This document shows, piece after piece, positions 1 to 7,724 of a stretch of 64,000 bases of DNA. Within the stretch, counting starts at the first letter, position 1. Each line of letters starts with the position of its first letter. This DNA comes from Christiangramia echinicola DSM 19838 (GTDB taxonomy: Bacteria > Bacteroidota > Bacteroidia > Flavobacteriales > Flavobacteriaceae). The stretch covers positions 434,001 through 498,000 of the forward strand of contig NZ_AUHG01000011.1 in NCBI RefSeq assembly GCF_000423065.1. The letters are read 5' to 3'. A program made the position numbers and the translations under genes. Under the pieces are notes generated by a model. That model was not told the origin of the DNA. It ran no database searches and worked only from the letters and a program-made list of their open reading frames with translations.

Positions 1-190
1 CACAAAATGCAGAATGGCCAGTACCAGCATTGTTCCAGGCTTTAGTGCTTTCCTCGGCAACAGAAGGGAGTCTCTCAAAAATTAATATTTTAAGTTTTGG
101 ATCGCAGAGCTTAAGAATGAGGGCAAGAGTGGCACTCATGATTCCGCCACCTACGCAAATAAGATCATAATCTTTATTCGTCTTATTCAT
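1..190 (-). CDS. mqo: Malate:quinone oxidoreductase, N-terminal part (runs off window)
   Basis: The reading frame starts with ATG at 190 and leaves the window at base 1, so only about 63 residues are visible. They hold the FAD-binding Rossmann motif (VGGGIMSATLALIL, about residues 13-26), then a FERLPSVAEESTKAWNNAGT segment, with the AEES and WNNAGTGH blocks typical of Mqo. The family oxidises malate to oxaloacetate at the membrane and passes electrons to quinone, here presumably menaquinone. No neighbour upstream within the same strand is closely spaced, so it probably has its own promoter. The missing C-terminus cannot be judged. Confidence 0.93.
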   Translation of the reverse strand, partial: MNKTNKDYDLICVGGGIMSATLALILKLCDPKLKILIFERLPSVAEESTKAWNNAGTGHSAFC

Positions 191-270
191 ATTTTTGGGT
201 TTTCCCTCAATATAGATAAAGCAAAAGCTAAATTGACCTAACAAAATATTAAGAAGCTGTTATAAATGAA

Positions 271-295
271 AAAAGGAGCTAAATGAGCTCCTTTT
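271..295 (-). terminator. Intrinsic terminator of the DUF4369-type lipoprotein gene
   Basis: A perfect 10-bp stem (AAAAGGAGCT / AGCTCCTTTT) with a 5-base loop lies 23 bases beyond the stop of the leftward gene at 318. Read on the minus strand the stem is followed by a run of T. Confidence 0.8.
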
Positions 296-317
296 AATTA
301 TAAGTGTAAAACCTGGT

Positions 318-1067
318 TTAGGAATTTTCCTCCCCAGATTGGTCTTCAACTTTTTCTTCAAGCTTCTCCTGTTTTCTACGTTCCTTTAAGAAATCTTTAA
401 GTTCCTCACCATATTTAGATTTTTTAACCTTGGGAGCAAGGGAAGTGTAGATAGTATCAAGATATTTAATATTTGCATCGAAAACTTCTGAAAGAGCGAG
501 GTAAGGTGCTATTTCATGATCTTTATTATTGATTGCAAAATTAACGGTATAGAGATACTTTCTTTTAAGAAGTCTATCATACTTTTTATCGATCTCCATC
601 AGTTTTTCTTCATCCTCAGCCTTTTCAGCTTCAAAACTATCTTTGATAAGGTCGAGATTCTGATCATTAAATCTACTGATCATTTTACGGTACTCCATCA
701 GTTTCTCCTGGTTAACCGAACCAACGATTTCTGCACTGGTTTCAAATTTATCAAGTTTCGTCTTGATGCTTACCTCTCCTTTATCTGCGAAAAAATCTAT
801 ACGATCATCGTATCTGTTATTGTCAACCTTTTCAAGATACAAATACATGATCTGCGGGCTTTCAATATAGGTTTCCATACGAAAGCCAGGGTCACCATTT
901 ATAATTACAGAATCTACATTTACCAATAAGGTATCCCTTATCTTTTGAAGATATAAAGTGCCCTTTTTCAGGCCTTTAATCTCTCCGCTTACGATAAGGT
1001 TGCTTTCTTTCTCAGAACAAGCTGTGATGCTTATTAAGATCACTAAAAGAAGAGCTAGTTTTTTCAT
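318..1067 (-). CDS. DUF4369-type lipoprotein
   Basis: A 249-residue protein with a lipoprotein signal (MKKLALLLVILISITAC; lipobox ITAC, Cys17). The segment after it (VSGEIKGLKKGTLYLQKI) looks like the start of a DUF4369 domain, a beta-rich N-terminal module often found in Bacteroidota lipoproteins, sometimes ahead of a thioredoxin/AhpC domain. No CxxC thioredoxin motif is present here. The C-terminal half is instead helical and highly charged, ending in an acidic EEKVEDQSGEENS tail. It stands alone between mqo and a DUF819 gene. Function unknown; the DUF assignment is from pattern only. Confidence 0.75.
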   Translation of the reverse strand: MKKLALLLVILISITACSEKESNLIVSGEIKGLKKGTLYLQKIRDTLLVNVDSVIINGDPGFRMETYIESPQIMYLYLEKVDNNRYDDRIDFFADKGEVSIKTKLDKFETSAEIVGSVNQEKLMEYRKMISRFNDQNLDLIKDSFEAEKAEDEEKLMEIDKKYDRLLKRKYLYTVNFAINNKDHEIAPYLALSEVFDANIKYLDTIYTSLAPKVKKSKYGEELKDFLKERRKQEKLEEKVEDQSGEENS

Positions 1068-1122
1068 TTTTGAATTCAGATTTTAAAGGGAGCGCAAATA
1101 TCTTATATTTTTCTGTTTATTA

Positions 1123-2388
1123 CTAACTGCCGGCGGCTATTTGCATTAAAATTGTACACAGGATCGCGCCATAGGTTCCCACAACATATCCAAACACAGC
1201 GAGGAGCACTCCAACAGTAGCAAGTGACGGATGGAAAGCGGCAGCCACAACCGGTGCAGATGCAGCACCTCCTACGTTTGCCTGACTTCCTACAGCCAGG
1301 AAGAAATAAGGCGCTTTTATTAGTTTTGCGGTAGAGATAAGAACAATTACGTGGATCAAGATCCAGATAAGGCCAATCCCTAATAACCCCGGATTTTCAA
1401 ATATCTTACCCAGATCCATTTTCATACCTATAGTTGCTACTAGTATGTAAATGAAAATACTTCCAATCTTACTGGCCCCTGCACCTTCATATTTTTTCAT
1501 TCTAGTAAATGAAAGTATGATACCAATAGCCGTGGCAATGGTGATCATCCAGAAGAATTGAGAAGAGAAGGAGGAGAGCGCGCTTTTAGAATCACTGAAG
1601 ATTTCAAAATTCGCCAGCAGATATTCAGACATACCATCTGCACCCCAGTGAGCAAAACCTACTGCTCCAAAAGCCAGGGCTAACATGATCATAAAGTCTG
1701 GTAAAGTAGGGTTTCTAACTACGCTTTCAGCATAAGAACTAACTTTTACTTTTAATTCTTCAATAGCAGAATTATCTGCCTTAAGCCATCTATCTATTGA
1801 ATCATTTTTTCCTATCCCCATTAATATTATTGCCATCCATAAATTCGCTACTACGATATCTACAAGTACCATCCCGCCATATAATTCTGGGTTGTATTCA
1901 TAAATTTCCAGCATAGCTGCCTGGTTAGCGCCACCACCAATCCAACTTCCTGCAATGGTAGATAAACCTCTCCATATCGCATCTGGACCAATCCCTCCTA
2001 AAGTTTCAGGGGAAATAAAAGACATGATAAGTATGGCTAAAGGACCACCCAGTACAATTCCAATAGTTCCGGCAAAAAACATGATCAGGGCTTTGGGGCC
2101 AAGATTAAATATTGCTTTAAGGTCTATACTTAGGGTCATCAAAACCAGTGCGGCGGGTAGAAGGTATCTACTTGCAACAAAATATAGTTCAGAGGTACCA
2201 TCATCAATCCATCCTAAAGAATTGAAAATTGCGGGAATAAGATAGCACATCAATAAGGCCGGTACGATCTTATAAAATTTTCCCCAAAAACCTTCTTTTT
2301 TAGATGAGGTGTAAAAAACGAAGCCCAATGCGAGCATTAAAAGACCAAAGACTATTGCGTCATTAGTGAATAGAGTATTTTCTTCCAT
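1123..2388 (-). CDS. DUF819 family integral membrane protein
   Basis: A 421-residue, strongly hydrophobic protein with about 10-12 predicted membrane segments and small-residue-rich helices (GSWIGGGANQAAML near 150; GSQANVGGAASAPVVAAAF near 368). These glycine/alanine/asparagine-rich repeats in each half resemble the inverted-repeat transporter fold of the DUF819 (YjcL) family, which is thought to transport an unknown substrate. It is about the usual family length. No operon partner is evident: the genes on both sides are separated by 55-65 bp. Substrate cannot be inferred. Confidence 0.85.
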   Translation of the reverse strand: MEENTLFTNDAIVFGLLMLALGFVFYTSSKKEGFWGKFYKIVPALLMCYLIPAIFNSLGWIDDGTSELYFVASRYLLPAALVLMTLSIDLKAIFNLGPKALIMFFAGTIGIVLGGPLAILIMSFISPETLGGIGPDAIWRGLSTIAGSWIGGGANQAAMLEIYEYNPELYGGMVLVDIVVANLWMAIILMGIGKNDSIDRWLKADNSAIEELKVKVSSYAESVVRNPTLPDFMIMLALAFGAVGFAHWGADGMSEYLLANFEIFSDSKSALSSFSSQFFWMITIATAIGIILSFTRMKKYEGAGASKIGSIFIYILVATIGMKMDLGKIFENPGLLGIGLIWILIHVIVLISTAKLIKAPYFFLAVGSQANVGGAASAPVVAAAFHPSLATVGVLLAVFGYVVGTYGAILCTILMQIAAGS

Positions 2389-2453
2389 AAAAATTTGACT
2401 AGGTTGCCGGCAAAATACAATTTTTATGTTTCCAACTCCAAGGCGGGACTCAC

Positions 2454-3263
2454 TTAAATTTTAAGTAATTCTGAAATGCTTTTTGCAACCCCATCTTCTT
2501 TACCTGAGGAGGCTATCATATGTGCAATTTCAAGAACTTCAGGCTTAGCATTACCTACGGCAATTCCCATACCTACTCCCTTAAGCATTTCTATGTCATT
2601 GTAATTGTCACCAAAAGCCATGCTTTGAGAAAGTGGAAGGCGAAAATGATTATCCAGGAGATGTTTTACCGCAGTTAATTTGGAAATTGAGCGGGGTGCA
2701 ATTTCAAGATAAGAAGGTTTAGACCTGTATAAATGGAGATCTTCAGCGTAATTTTCTAAAAGGAAATTTCTGATCTTATCTATGTTTTCCTCTTCACCCA
2801 TAGCCATTATTTTATGTGCGCCTTTTTTTTCAATTTTCCATTTTTCGATAACATTGCTATTGCTTTCAAATTCTGGATATACCTTAGTATTATTAATCTC
2901 TCTCCTCGTCCAGAAATCATTCTGGGGAACATACCATTCATCATTATGAAATAAACTTAAATGTACCTTAAGATCCTGATTGAAATTTGATAACTGTTGA
3001 AGTAACTCAATAGGGATTTCTGTAGAACTAACCGCTTTGCCATCTATAAGGATCAAGCCTCCGTTATAACTGATAAGTGGCAGATGCTCAATATTCATCT
3101 TTTGTTGTAGATGCCTCATGGCAGCCGGCATCCTGGAAGAAATTAGAATGAAGGGTATACTGGAATCATTAAGTTTCTTTATAGTTTCTAAGGTGTATTC
3201 TGAAAGGTCTCTTTCGGCATTAAGTAAAGTGCCATCAATGTCTGAAAATATTATCTTGAACAT
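2454..3263 (-). CDS. Cof-type HAD-superfamily phosphatase
   Basis: A 269-residue HAD hydrolase. Motif I is FSDIDGTLL (nucleophile Asp8, general acid Asp10), motif II is ILISSRMP, and the C-terminal metal-binding motif is GDNYNDIEM. A large cap domain sits between motifs II and III, as in the Cof/YidA type IIB subfamily, which dephosphorylates small phosphorylated metabolites. The start ATG overlaps the stop of the upstream small ribbon-helix-helix gene by one base, making this the last gene of the five-gene operon that begins at 5718. The substrate is not predictable. Confidence 0.9.
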   Translation of the reverse strand: MFKIIFSDIDGTLLNAERDLSEYTLETIKKLNDSSIPFILISSRMPAAMRHLQQKMNIEHLPLISYNGGLILIDGKAVSSTEIPIELLQQLSNFNQDLKVHLSLFHNDEWYVPQNDFWTRREINNTKVYPEFESNSNVIEKWKIEKKGAHKIMAMGEEENIDKIRNFLLENYAEDLHLYRSKPSYLEIAPRSISKLTAVKHLLDNHFRLPLSQSMAFGDNYNDIEMLKGVGMGIAVGNAKPEVLEIAHMIASSGKEDGVAKSISELLKI

Positions 3264-3433
3264 TATTCTTCCTGCTTTTTATTTTTAGGGTGTCTTTTAG
3301 CATCTTTTAGGGCCTGGTTTAGCATCCACTCGATCTGCCCATTGGTACTTCTAAACTCGTCAGAAGCCCATTTTTCAATAGCTTTTAGCATATCTTCATC
3401 TACTCTTAAGGCGAATGCTTTTTTCTTGCCCAT
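3263..3433 (-). CDS. Small ribbon-helix-helix (Arc-like) DNA-binding protein
   Basis: A 56-residue frame too short for most ORF filters. It begins MGKKKAFALRVDEDMLKAIE: a basic N-terminal strand and a first helix. A second helix contains RSTNGQIEWMLNQAL, a good match to the RSxNxQIExxLxxAL pattern of Arc/CopG-type ribbon-helix-helix repressors, and a lysine-rich tail follows. The start lies 3 bases after the hydrolase stop at 3437, and its stop overlaps the next start as TAATG, so it is translated as part of the operon. By family it should dimerise and bind DNA, possibly the repeats in the operon's own promoter (5732-5751); that target is inference. Confidence 0.87.
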   Translation of the reverse strand: MGKKKAFALRVDEDMLKAIEKWASDEFRSTNGQIEWMLNQALKDAKRHPKNKKQEE

Positions 3434-3436
3434 AAT

Positions 3437-4375
3437 TTACTCAAGTTCTTTGATAAAATCGGTGATTACCGGGATCAATTCAGGATGTAACGGCCTGTTA
3501 GGTTCATTATATGCTTTTGTATTTACCAATCTATCTTCAGTTTTGATCTCACGAAATATGTGATTCATATTCTCAAGGATCACCAATTGTGCATCTTCAT
3601 TAGCCGTTTTAAGCATATGGGCTTGTTCAACCTCTACCTGGATATCTGCTGAACCGTTTATTATCAAGATTGGTATATCCAGATCTGCTATCTCTTTCGC
3701 CGGGTCATATTGCATCCAGTTGTACATATAAGGTTGAGCGCTAGATCTGAATAACGATTCCAGCATTGGGTTGTAATTGGTCGTTTTGCCCTTTTCTCTT
3801 ATTTCATTAAAAGCAATCCTGGCATTTTCACCCAACTGTGGAGCCATTTTGTTAACCTGATCTACGATAATATTATCTATTGGTTCACCAGCACCGGCAA
3901 GAGAAATATAGGCGTCTGCGTTTTCTTTAGCGGCAAGAATTCCAACTAAAGAACCCTGACTGTGGCCGGCAAAAATTAGATTGTCAAATTCATCTTTTTC
4001 CTCAAAATAGTTCAGTACACTCACTGCATCCATAATAAGATCATCAAATTTCAGGTCCTCTTCTTTAATTTTTAACTCCTCCATTTTAAGGACTCTTTTA
4101 TCATATCGAAATGAAGCAATTCCATTGGCTGCCAGTTCACGAGCCATCTTTTTCATCCCATCATTTTTCATCATGGATTGATTGCCGTTTCTATCTGTAG
4201 GACCAGATCCCTGGATAAAAATGATAAGGCTTTCTGCTTCTCCAGATTTAGGAAGAGTCAGCGTTCCATCAGTATATTTGCTGATAGAAATCTCTTTTTC
4301 ACTATAATTAACCTCCTGGTTAAAACCATAATAGCTAATAAATAGGAATGTAATTCCAATTAATATTTGTTTCAT
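3437..4375 (-). CDS. Alpha/beta hydrolase, probably exported
   Basis: A 312-residue serine hydrolase with an N-terminal hydrophobic signal (ILIGITFLFISYYGFNQ). Visible elements are an oxyanion-type loop IFIQGSGPTDRNG (about 52-64), the nucleophile elbow FAGHSQGS (Ser139), a late acidic strand IINGSADIQV, and the catalytic His in NMNHIFRE near 270. The family includes exported esterases and peptidase-like lipases, with no specific substrate assignable. Its start overlaps the stop of the upstream membrane gene by 4 bases (ATGA), which implies translational coupling within the SPFH operon. Confidence 0.86.
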   Translation of the reverse strand: MKQILIGITFLFISYYGFNQEVNYSEKEISISKYTDGTLTLPKSGEAESLIIFIQGSGPTDRNGNQSMMKNDGMKKMARELAANGIASFRYDKRVLKMEELKIKEEDLKFDDLIMDAVSVLNYFEEKDEFDNLIFAGHSQGSLVGILAAKENADAYISLAGAGEPIDNIIVDQVNKMAPQLGENARIAFNEIREKGKTTNYNPMLESLFRSSAQPYMYNWMQYDPAKEIADLDIPILIINGSADIQVEVEQAHMLKTANEDAQLVILENMNHIFREIKTEDRLVNTKAYNEPNRPLHPELIPVITDFIKELE

Positions 4376-4854
4376 ATTTCATCTTTATTGTCCTGGTAGC
4401 GTTTAATTACCTTTTGCGCTTCTTCAGGTTTATTAGTTCCTATCAGAAATTTCTTGTCATCTTTGGTTACAATTTGTATGCCTTTGTTTCCAGAGACATT
4501 ATAGGCCTTAGCTGTGCCAAATCCTCTAACACCCCAGCCGCCAAATTCAGAGATTGCCGAATATTTTCTTACGTAACATTTACTAATTTCATTCCAGTGA
4601 TAATGTCGTTTGAATATTCTGAAAGGAGTAAATTCTGCAGTGATCCCGTTCCTGTCTATTCTGGTTTCAAGTTTAAGAACCAGAAACATAACTATAATTA
4701 AGAGTACCGGGATAAATCCTATTAAATTCCATTGAATATTATTAAAAGATCCTCCGATACTGAATAAGGGAATCGAGCTTATGAGAAGTGTGATAACAAG
4801 GAGTGCCCAAAGCCACCACTGTTTGAAAGCCTGAATTTCAGAAAATACACGCAT
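4372..4854 (-). CDS. Two-TM membrane protein with PH-like domain
   Basis: A 160-residue protein. Two hydrophobic helices (about 14-33 and 43-61) are followed by a beta-rich cytosolic region with ITAEFTPFRIFKRHYHWNEI and a GIQIVTKDDKKFLIGT strand pair, the pattern of bacterial PH-like domains attached to a TM hairpin. The next gene upstream (SPFH, start 5718, end 4858) is only 3 bases away. In context it is likely a membrane partner of the SPFH protein. No catalytic motif is seen. The PH-like call is by pattern and is moderate. Confidence 0.7.
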   Translation of the reverse strand: MRVFSEIQAFKQWWLWALLVITLLISSIPLFSIGGSFNNIQWNLIGFIPVLLIIVMFLVLKLETRIDRNGITAEFTPFRIFKRHYHWNEISKCYVRKYSAISEFGGWGVRGFGTAKAYNVSGNKGIQIVTKDDKKFLIGTNKPEEAQKVIKRYQDNKDEI

Positions 4855-4857
4855 ACA

Positions 4858-5718
4858 TTAATGATTTAGTGTCCCTGCATTTACAACCGGTGTAGCATCT
4901 TTATCTCCACATAATACAACCATTAAATTACTTACCATCGCAGCTCTTCTTTCGCCATCAAGGTCTACAACTTGTTTCCTGCTTAATTCATCCAATGCCA
5001 TTTCTACCATACTTACTGCACCTTCCACGATTTTATGTCTGGCAGCAACTATGGCTGTTGCCTGCTGTCTCTTAAGCATTGCACTGGCAATCTCATTTGC
5101 ATAGGCTAAATATCCAATCCTGGCTTCAAGAACTTCTATCCCAGCGATATTTAAGCGTTCTTCCAATTCCTTCTCCAGGGCATCACTAACTTCATTAACA
5201 CTGGATCTTAGTGTAATATCTTCATCCAGCCCTTCATCAGCAAAATTATCATAAGGGTAAAGACTGGCAAGTTTTCTTACGGCAGCATCGGTTTGTACTA
5301 CCACGAAATTTTCAAAATTGTCCACATCAAAAGAAGCTTTGAAGGTGTCCATTACCCGCCAGACGAGAATTGTGCTAATCATGACAGGATTCCCCAGCTT
5401 GTCATTTACCTTAAGACGTTCACTGTCAAAATTTCTTGCTCTTAAGGAGATCTTCTTTTTTGTATAAAATGGATTCACCCAGAATAATCCGTTTTGTTTT
5501 ACAGTTCCTTTATAATCACCAAATAATAATAAGACTCTGGATTCATTGGGATTTACAAGAATGAGCCCGGGCAGGATGAAAAACGCAATTAAGACTCCAA
5601 GGGCCATTATTGGATTACCGGTAGTTAGAATTGCGATTACACTGCCTATTAATAATATTAGAAATGCAAATAACATTACGTAGCCATTAAATGGCTTGCT
5701 TAATTTTTCCTGTGTCAT
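4858..5718 (-). CDS. SPFH/band-7 domain membrane protein (stomatin/flotillin-like)
   Basis: A 286-residue protein. Two closely spaced N-terminal membrane helices (about 14-32 and 36-55) precede a band-7 core that begins VNPNESRVLLLFGDYKGTV and includes FWVNPFYTKKKISLR. A helical stretch rich in Glu/Ala follows (NEVSDALEKELEERLNIAG; AYANEIASAMLKRQQA), typical of SPFH oligomerisation helices. SPFH proteins form membrane microdomain or cage-like assemblies that often regulate proteases or hydrolases. It is the first gene of a leftward operon with a PH-like protein, an alpha/beta hydrolase, a small DNA-binding protein and a HAD phosphatase. Confidence 0.9.
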   Translation of the reverse strand: MTQEKLSKPFNGYVMLFAFLILLIGSVIAILTTGNPIMALGVLIAFFILPGLILVNPNESRVLLLFGDYKGTVKQNGLFWVNPFYTKKKISLRARNFDSERLKVNDKLGNPVMISTILVWRVMDTFKASFDVDNFENFVVVQTDAAVRKLASLYPYDNFADEGLDEDITLRSSVNEVSDALEKELEERLNIAGIEVLEARIGYLAYANEIASAMLKRQQATAIVAARHKIVEGAVSMVEMALDELSRKQVVDLDGERRAAMVSNLMVVLCGDKDATPVVNAGTLNH

Positions 5719-5731
5719 GATTGAAAATAAT

Positions 5732-5751
5732 ATGATATTAAAATGATATCA
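5732..5751. promoter_or_regulatory. Candidate operator: 11-bp-spaced ATGATAT repeats before the SPFH operon
   Basis: ATGATAT occurs at 5732-5738 and again at 5743-5749, exactly 11 bp apart, and the second copy is part of the palindrome TGATATCA (5744-5751). The repeats lie 14-33 bp upstream of the SPFH start. One-turn spacing suits a ribbon-helix-helix dimer pair, and the operon encodes such a protein. Sequence is observed; operator function is inferred. Confidence 0.35.
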
Positions 5752-5760
5752 TAAATATAT

Positions 5761-5779
5761 AATATTAAATTTTAATATT
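5761..5779. repeat. Perfect 9-1-9 inverted repeat in divergent promoter region
   Basis: AATATTAAA, one T, then TTTAATATT form a perfect inverted repeat centred between the divergent SPFH operon and the S1/P1 nuclease gene. The surroundings are extremely AT-rich, so chance is a real alternative; it could also be a regulator site. Confidence 0.3.
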
Positions 5780-5814
5780 CTGTATTCTTAACAGTTATTT
5801 TTTCCGGGCTTCTT

Positions 5815-5822
5815 TATATTTG
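5815..5822 (+). promoter_or_regulatory. Bacteroidota -7 element for the S1/P1 nuclease gene
   Basis: TATATTTG matches the Bacteroidota -7 consensus TAnnTTTG exactly and ends 17 bases before the ATG at 5840, leaving a short leader. No clear TTG -33 box was seen. Confidence 0.35.
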
Positions 5823-5839
5823 CCGGAAATACTAGATAA

Positions 5840-6634
5840 ATGAAGAATTTCTTAATTGCCGCAGTTATAATGTTATCAACGAATATTGTTTCTGCTTCCA
5901 ACGGTGACTGGGGTAAAACCGGTCATCGAGCTACTGCTGAGATCGCCGAAGGTCATTTGAGCGATAAGGCTAAAAAAGCTATTAATGAACTTTTAAATGG
6001 TTATGGTTTGGCATTCGTTGCCAATTATGCCGATGATATAAAGAGTGATCCTGCATTTAGACAATATGGGCCATGGCATTATGTGAATATTGAACCAGAT
6101 GCTGAAGAGTATGTTTTAGAAGAAGCTAGTGATAGAGGTGATCTTGTCCAGGCAATTAGAAAATGTATCGAGGTGTTAAAAGATAAGAAAGCTCCACAGG
6201 AAGATAAAGAATTTCATTTAAAAATGCTTGTTCATTTCGTTGGAGATCTTCACCAGCCTTTTCATACCGGGCATTCTGAAGATAAAGGTGGAAACGATAT
6301 ACAGGTTCGTTGGTTTAATGACGGTTCCAATATTCATCGGGTGTGGGATAGTGAAATGATAGATTTCTACCAGATGAGCTATACAGAACTTGCATTAAAT
6401 ACAAAGGAACTTTCTAAAAAGGAGATCAAGAATATCCAGAATGGGAAATTACTGGATTGGGTATATGAATCCAGAGCAATGGCAGAAGATCTATATGCAG
6501 GGGTAGAAAATGGTGAGAAATTGGGTTATTCTTATATGTACAAGCATATGCCAGCTGTTCTGGACCAGTTGCAAAAAGGCGGTTTACGTCTGGCCAGGAT
6601 CCTGAATGATATTTACGGGGAGAAAAAATCTTGA
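5840..6634 (+). CDS. Exported S1/P1-type nuclease
   Basis: A 264-residue secreted protein with a signal peptide (about 1-19) and mature N-terminus near NGDWGKTGH. The zinc ligands of the P1 nuclease/phospholipase C fold are visible: Trp24 and His29, a YADDIKSD segment, DLHQPFHTGH, then KGGNDIQVRW and IHRVWDSEMI. The family cleaves single-stranded nucleic acids and 3'-phosphomonoesters with a trinuclear zinc centre, here probably in the periplasm or outside the cell for phosphate and nucleoside scavenging. Length and motif set are complete. It converges with the AlkB-like gene, with one base between their stops. Confidence 0.92.
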   Translation: MKNFLIAAVIMLSTNIVSASNGDWGKTGHRATAEIAEGHLSDKAKKAINELLNGYGLAFVANYADDIKSDPAFRQYGPWHYVNIEPDAEEYVLEEASDRGDLVQAIRKCIEVLKDKKAPQEDKEFHLKMLVHFVGDLHQPFHTGHSEDKGGNDIQVRWFNDGSNIHRVWDSEMIDFYQMSYTELALNTKELSKKEIKNIQNGKLLDWVYESRAMAEDLYAGVENGEKLGYSYMYKHMPAVLDQLQKGGLRLARILNDIYGEKKS

Positions 6635-6635
6635 T

Positions 6636-7220
6636 TTAGTAGATCTTTCTGAAAGTAAGATTTATTCTGGGGCGTACTGTTTGCTTGGTTTTAGGAAGTT
6701 GATGTTTCCAAAACTCCTGAGTAGGCCCTTTCATAACTAAAAGGCTGCCGTGATGCAGTTTTATTTTATACCTAGCCGTTTGGTCTTTTTTGTGCTTTAA
6801 ATGAAATATTCTTTCTGTTCCAAGACTAACGCAGGCTATTACGGGTTCCTTTCCCAATTCCTTTTCGTCATCAGAGTGCCAACCCATACTGTCTTTACCA
6901 TCTCTATATAAATTGGCCAGGCATACATTATAATTAGTATTACTAATTTCTTCGCAGAGATCTTTAATCTCAATTAGCTCCTGTGTAAAAGGTTCAGGTG
7001 TCATTTCCAGTCCGGAATAAGTGTAATTTTTTCCAGATTCTCCAAATAGTGTGGTTAAACGCGGTTGAAATATTTCGCGACCAAAAAGCTTTATTTTCTC
7101 ATGCCGCCAGCTATTTAGCTGTAGCAACTTTTTGAGATATTCATTAGCTCTTATTTCTTTCAGAAAACCCTGATAATATTCAATTTCAGCATTTTTTAAT
7201 TGGATAGTATGTTTTTTCAT
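6636..7220 (-). CDS. AlkB-like 2-oxoglutarate/Fe(II) dioxygenase
   Basis: About 194 residues. The iron-binding triad lies in SMGWHSDDE (His-x-Asp) and in FWKHQLPKT, and the 2-oxoglutarate-binding arginines are in VRPRINLTFR at the C-terminus. The fold and spacing match AlkB homologues such as ALKBH2/3-like bacterial proteins that repair alkylated bases. An ATG start at 7220 is preferred; a GTG at 7223 is also in frame and overlaps the stop of the upstream DoxX gene (TAGTG), which indicates co-transcription. Confidence 0.9.
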   Translation of the reverse strand: MKKHTIQLKNAEIEYYQGFLKEIRANEYLKKLLQLNSWRHEKIKLFGREIFQPRLTTLFGESGKNYTYSGLEMTPEPFTQELIEIKDLCEEISNTNYNVCLANLYRDGKDSMGWHSDDEKELGKEPVIACVSLGTERIFHLKHKKDQTARYKIKLHHGSLLVMKGPTQEFWKHQLPKTKQTVRPRINLTFRKIY

Positions 7221-7222
7221 CA

Positions 7223-7582
7223 CTAATATTTAAGATAATACCAGGCCCACCAGATCAAAACAAATTGAAGGATTATTCTTACAATTAAAATCCATTTCGG
7301 AAAGCCTGCTCCGGCCTTTTTGGAAGAAAGCATATAGAAGTGTACCAGGAAAAATATGCATAACATTAATATTAATCCATATATGGCCAGGTCTTTTGTA
7401 GCCGGCAGAAGAAGGCCAATACCCAGAACTATTTCTGCTAAACCGCTTATGTAAACTAATGGTTTATGAACCGGGAGGTAGCGCGGCATCACACGCATAT
7501 ACATTTTTGGTTTTATAAAATGAAAAAATCCTGCGATTATATACATCGCAGACATGAAATAAAGATGCCAGGGATAGGTCAT
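7223..7582 (-). CDS. DoxX-like membrane protein
   Basis: A small four-helix membrane protein of about 119 residues. An open frame continues upstream to 7621, but the ATG at 7582 (MTYPWHLYFMSAMYIIAGFF) gives a typical DoxX-like N-terminus. Features are IAGFFHFIKPKMYMRVMP, a second helix VYISGLAEIVLGIGLLL with the GxxEIxxGIGLL pattern, and two further helices ending in WWAWYYLKY. The biochemical role of the family is unclear. It is upstream of and overlaps the AlkB-like gene. Confidence 0.82.
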   Translation of the reverse strand: MTYPWHLYFMSAMYIIAGFFHFIKPKMYMRVMPRYLPVHKPLVYISGLAEIVLGIGLLLPATKDLAIYGLILMLCIFFLVHFYMLSSKKAGAGFPKWILIVRIILQFVLIWWAWYYLKY

Positions 7583-7724
7583 AGAGTAATTTTCGATGAA
7601 GATAATAGAAATTATAACCAAACGAAATTTGTTAAAACTGTCTGGTCTAAAAATAAATGTTGCGTAAGTACTTTAAATAGAGTAATTTCATCACCCGAAA
7701 TCTAACTATTAACCTCATCTACTT

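Noticed and set aside
516-929. 137-residue plus-strand frame
   Set aside because: It is the shadow of the DUF4369-type lipoprotein gene and has Ile/Phe-rich composition without a family signature.
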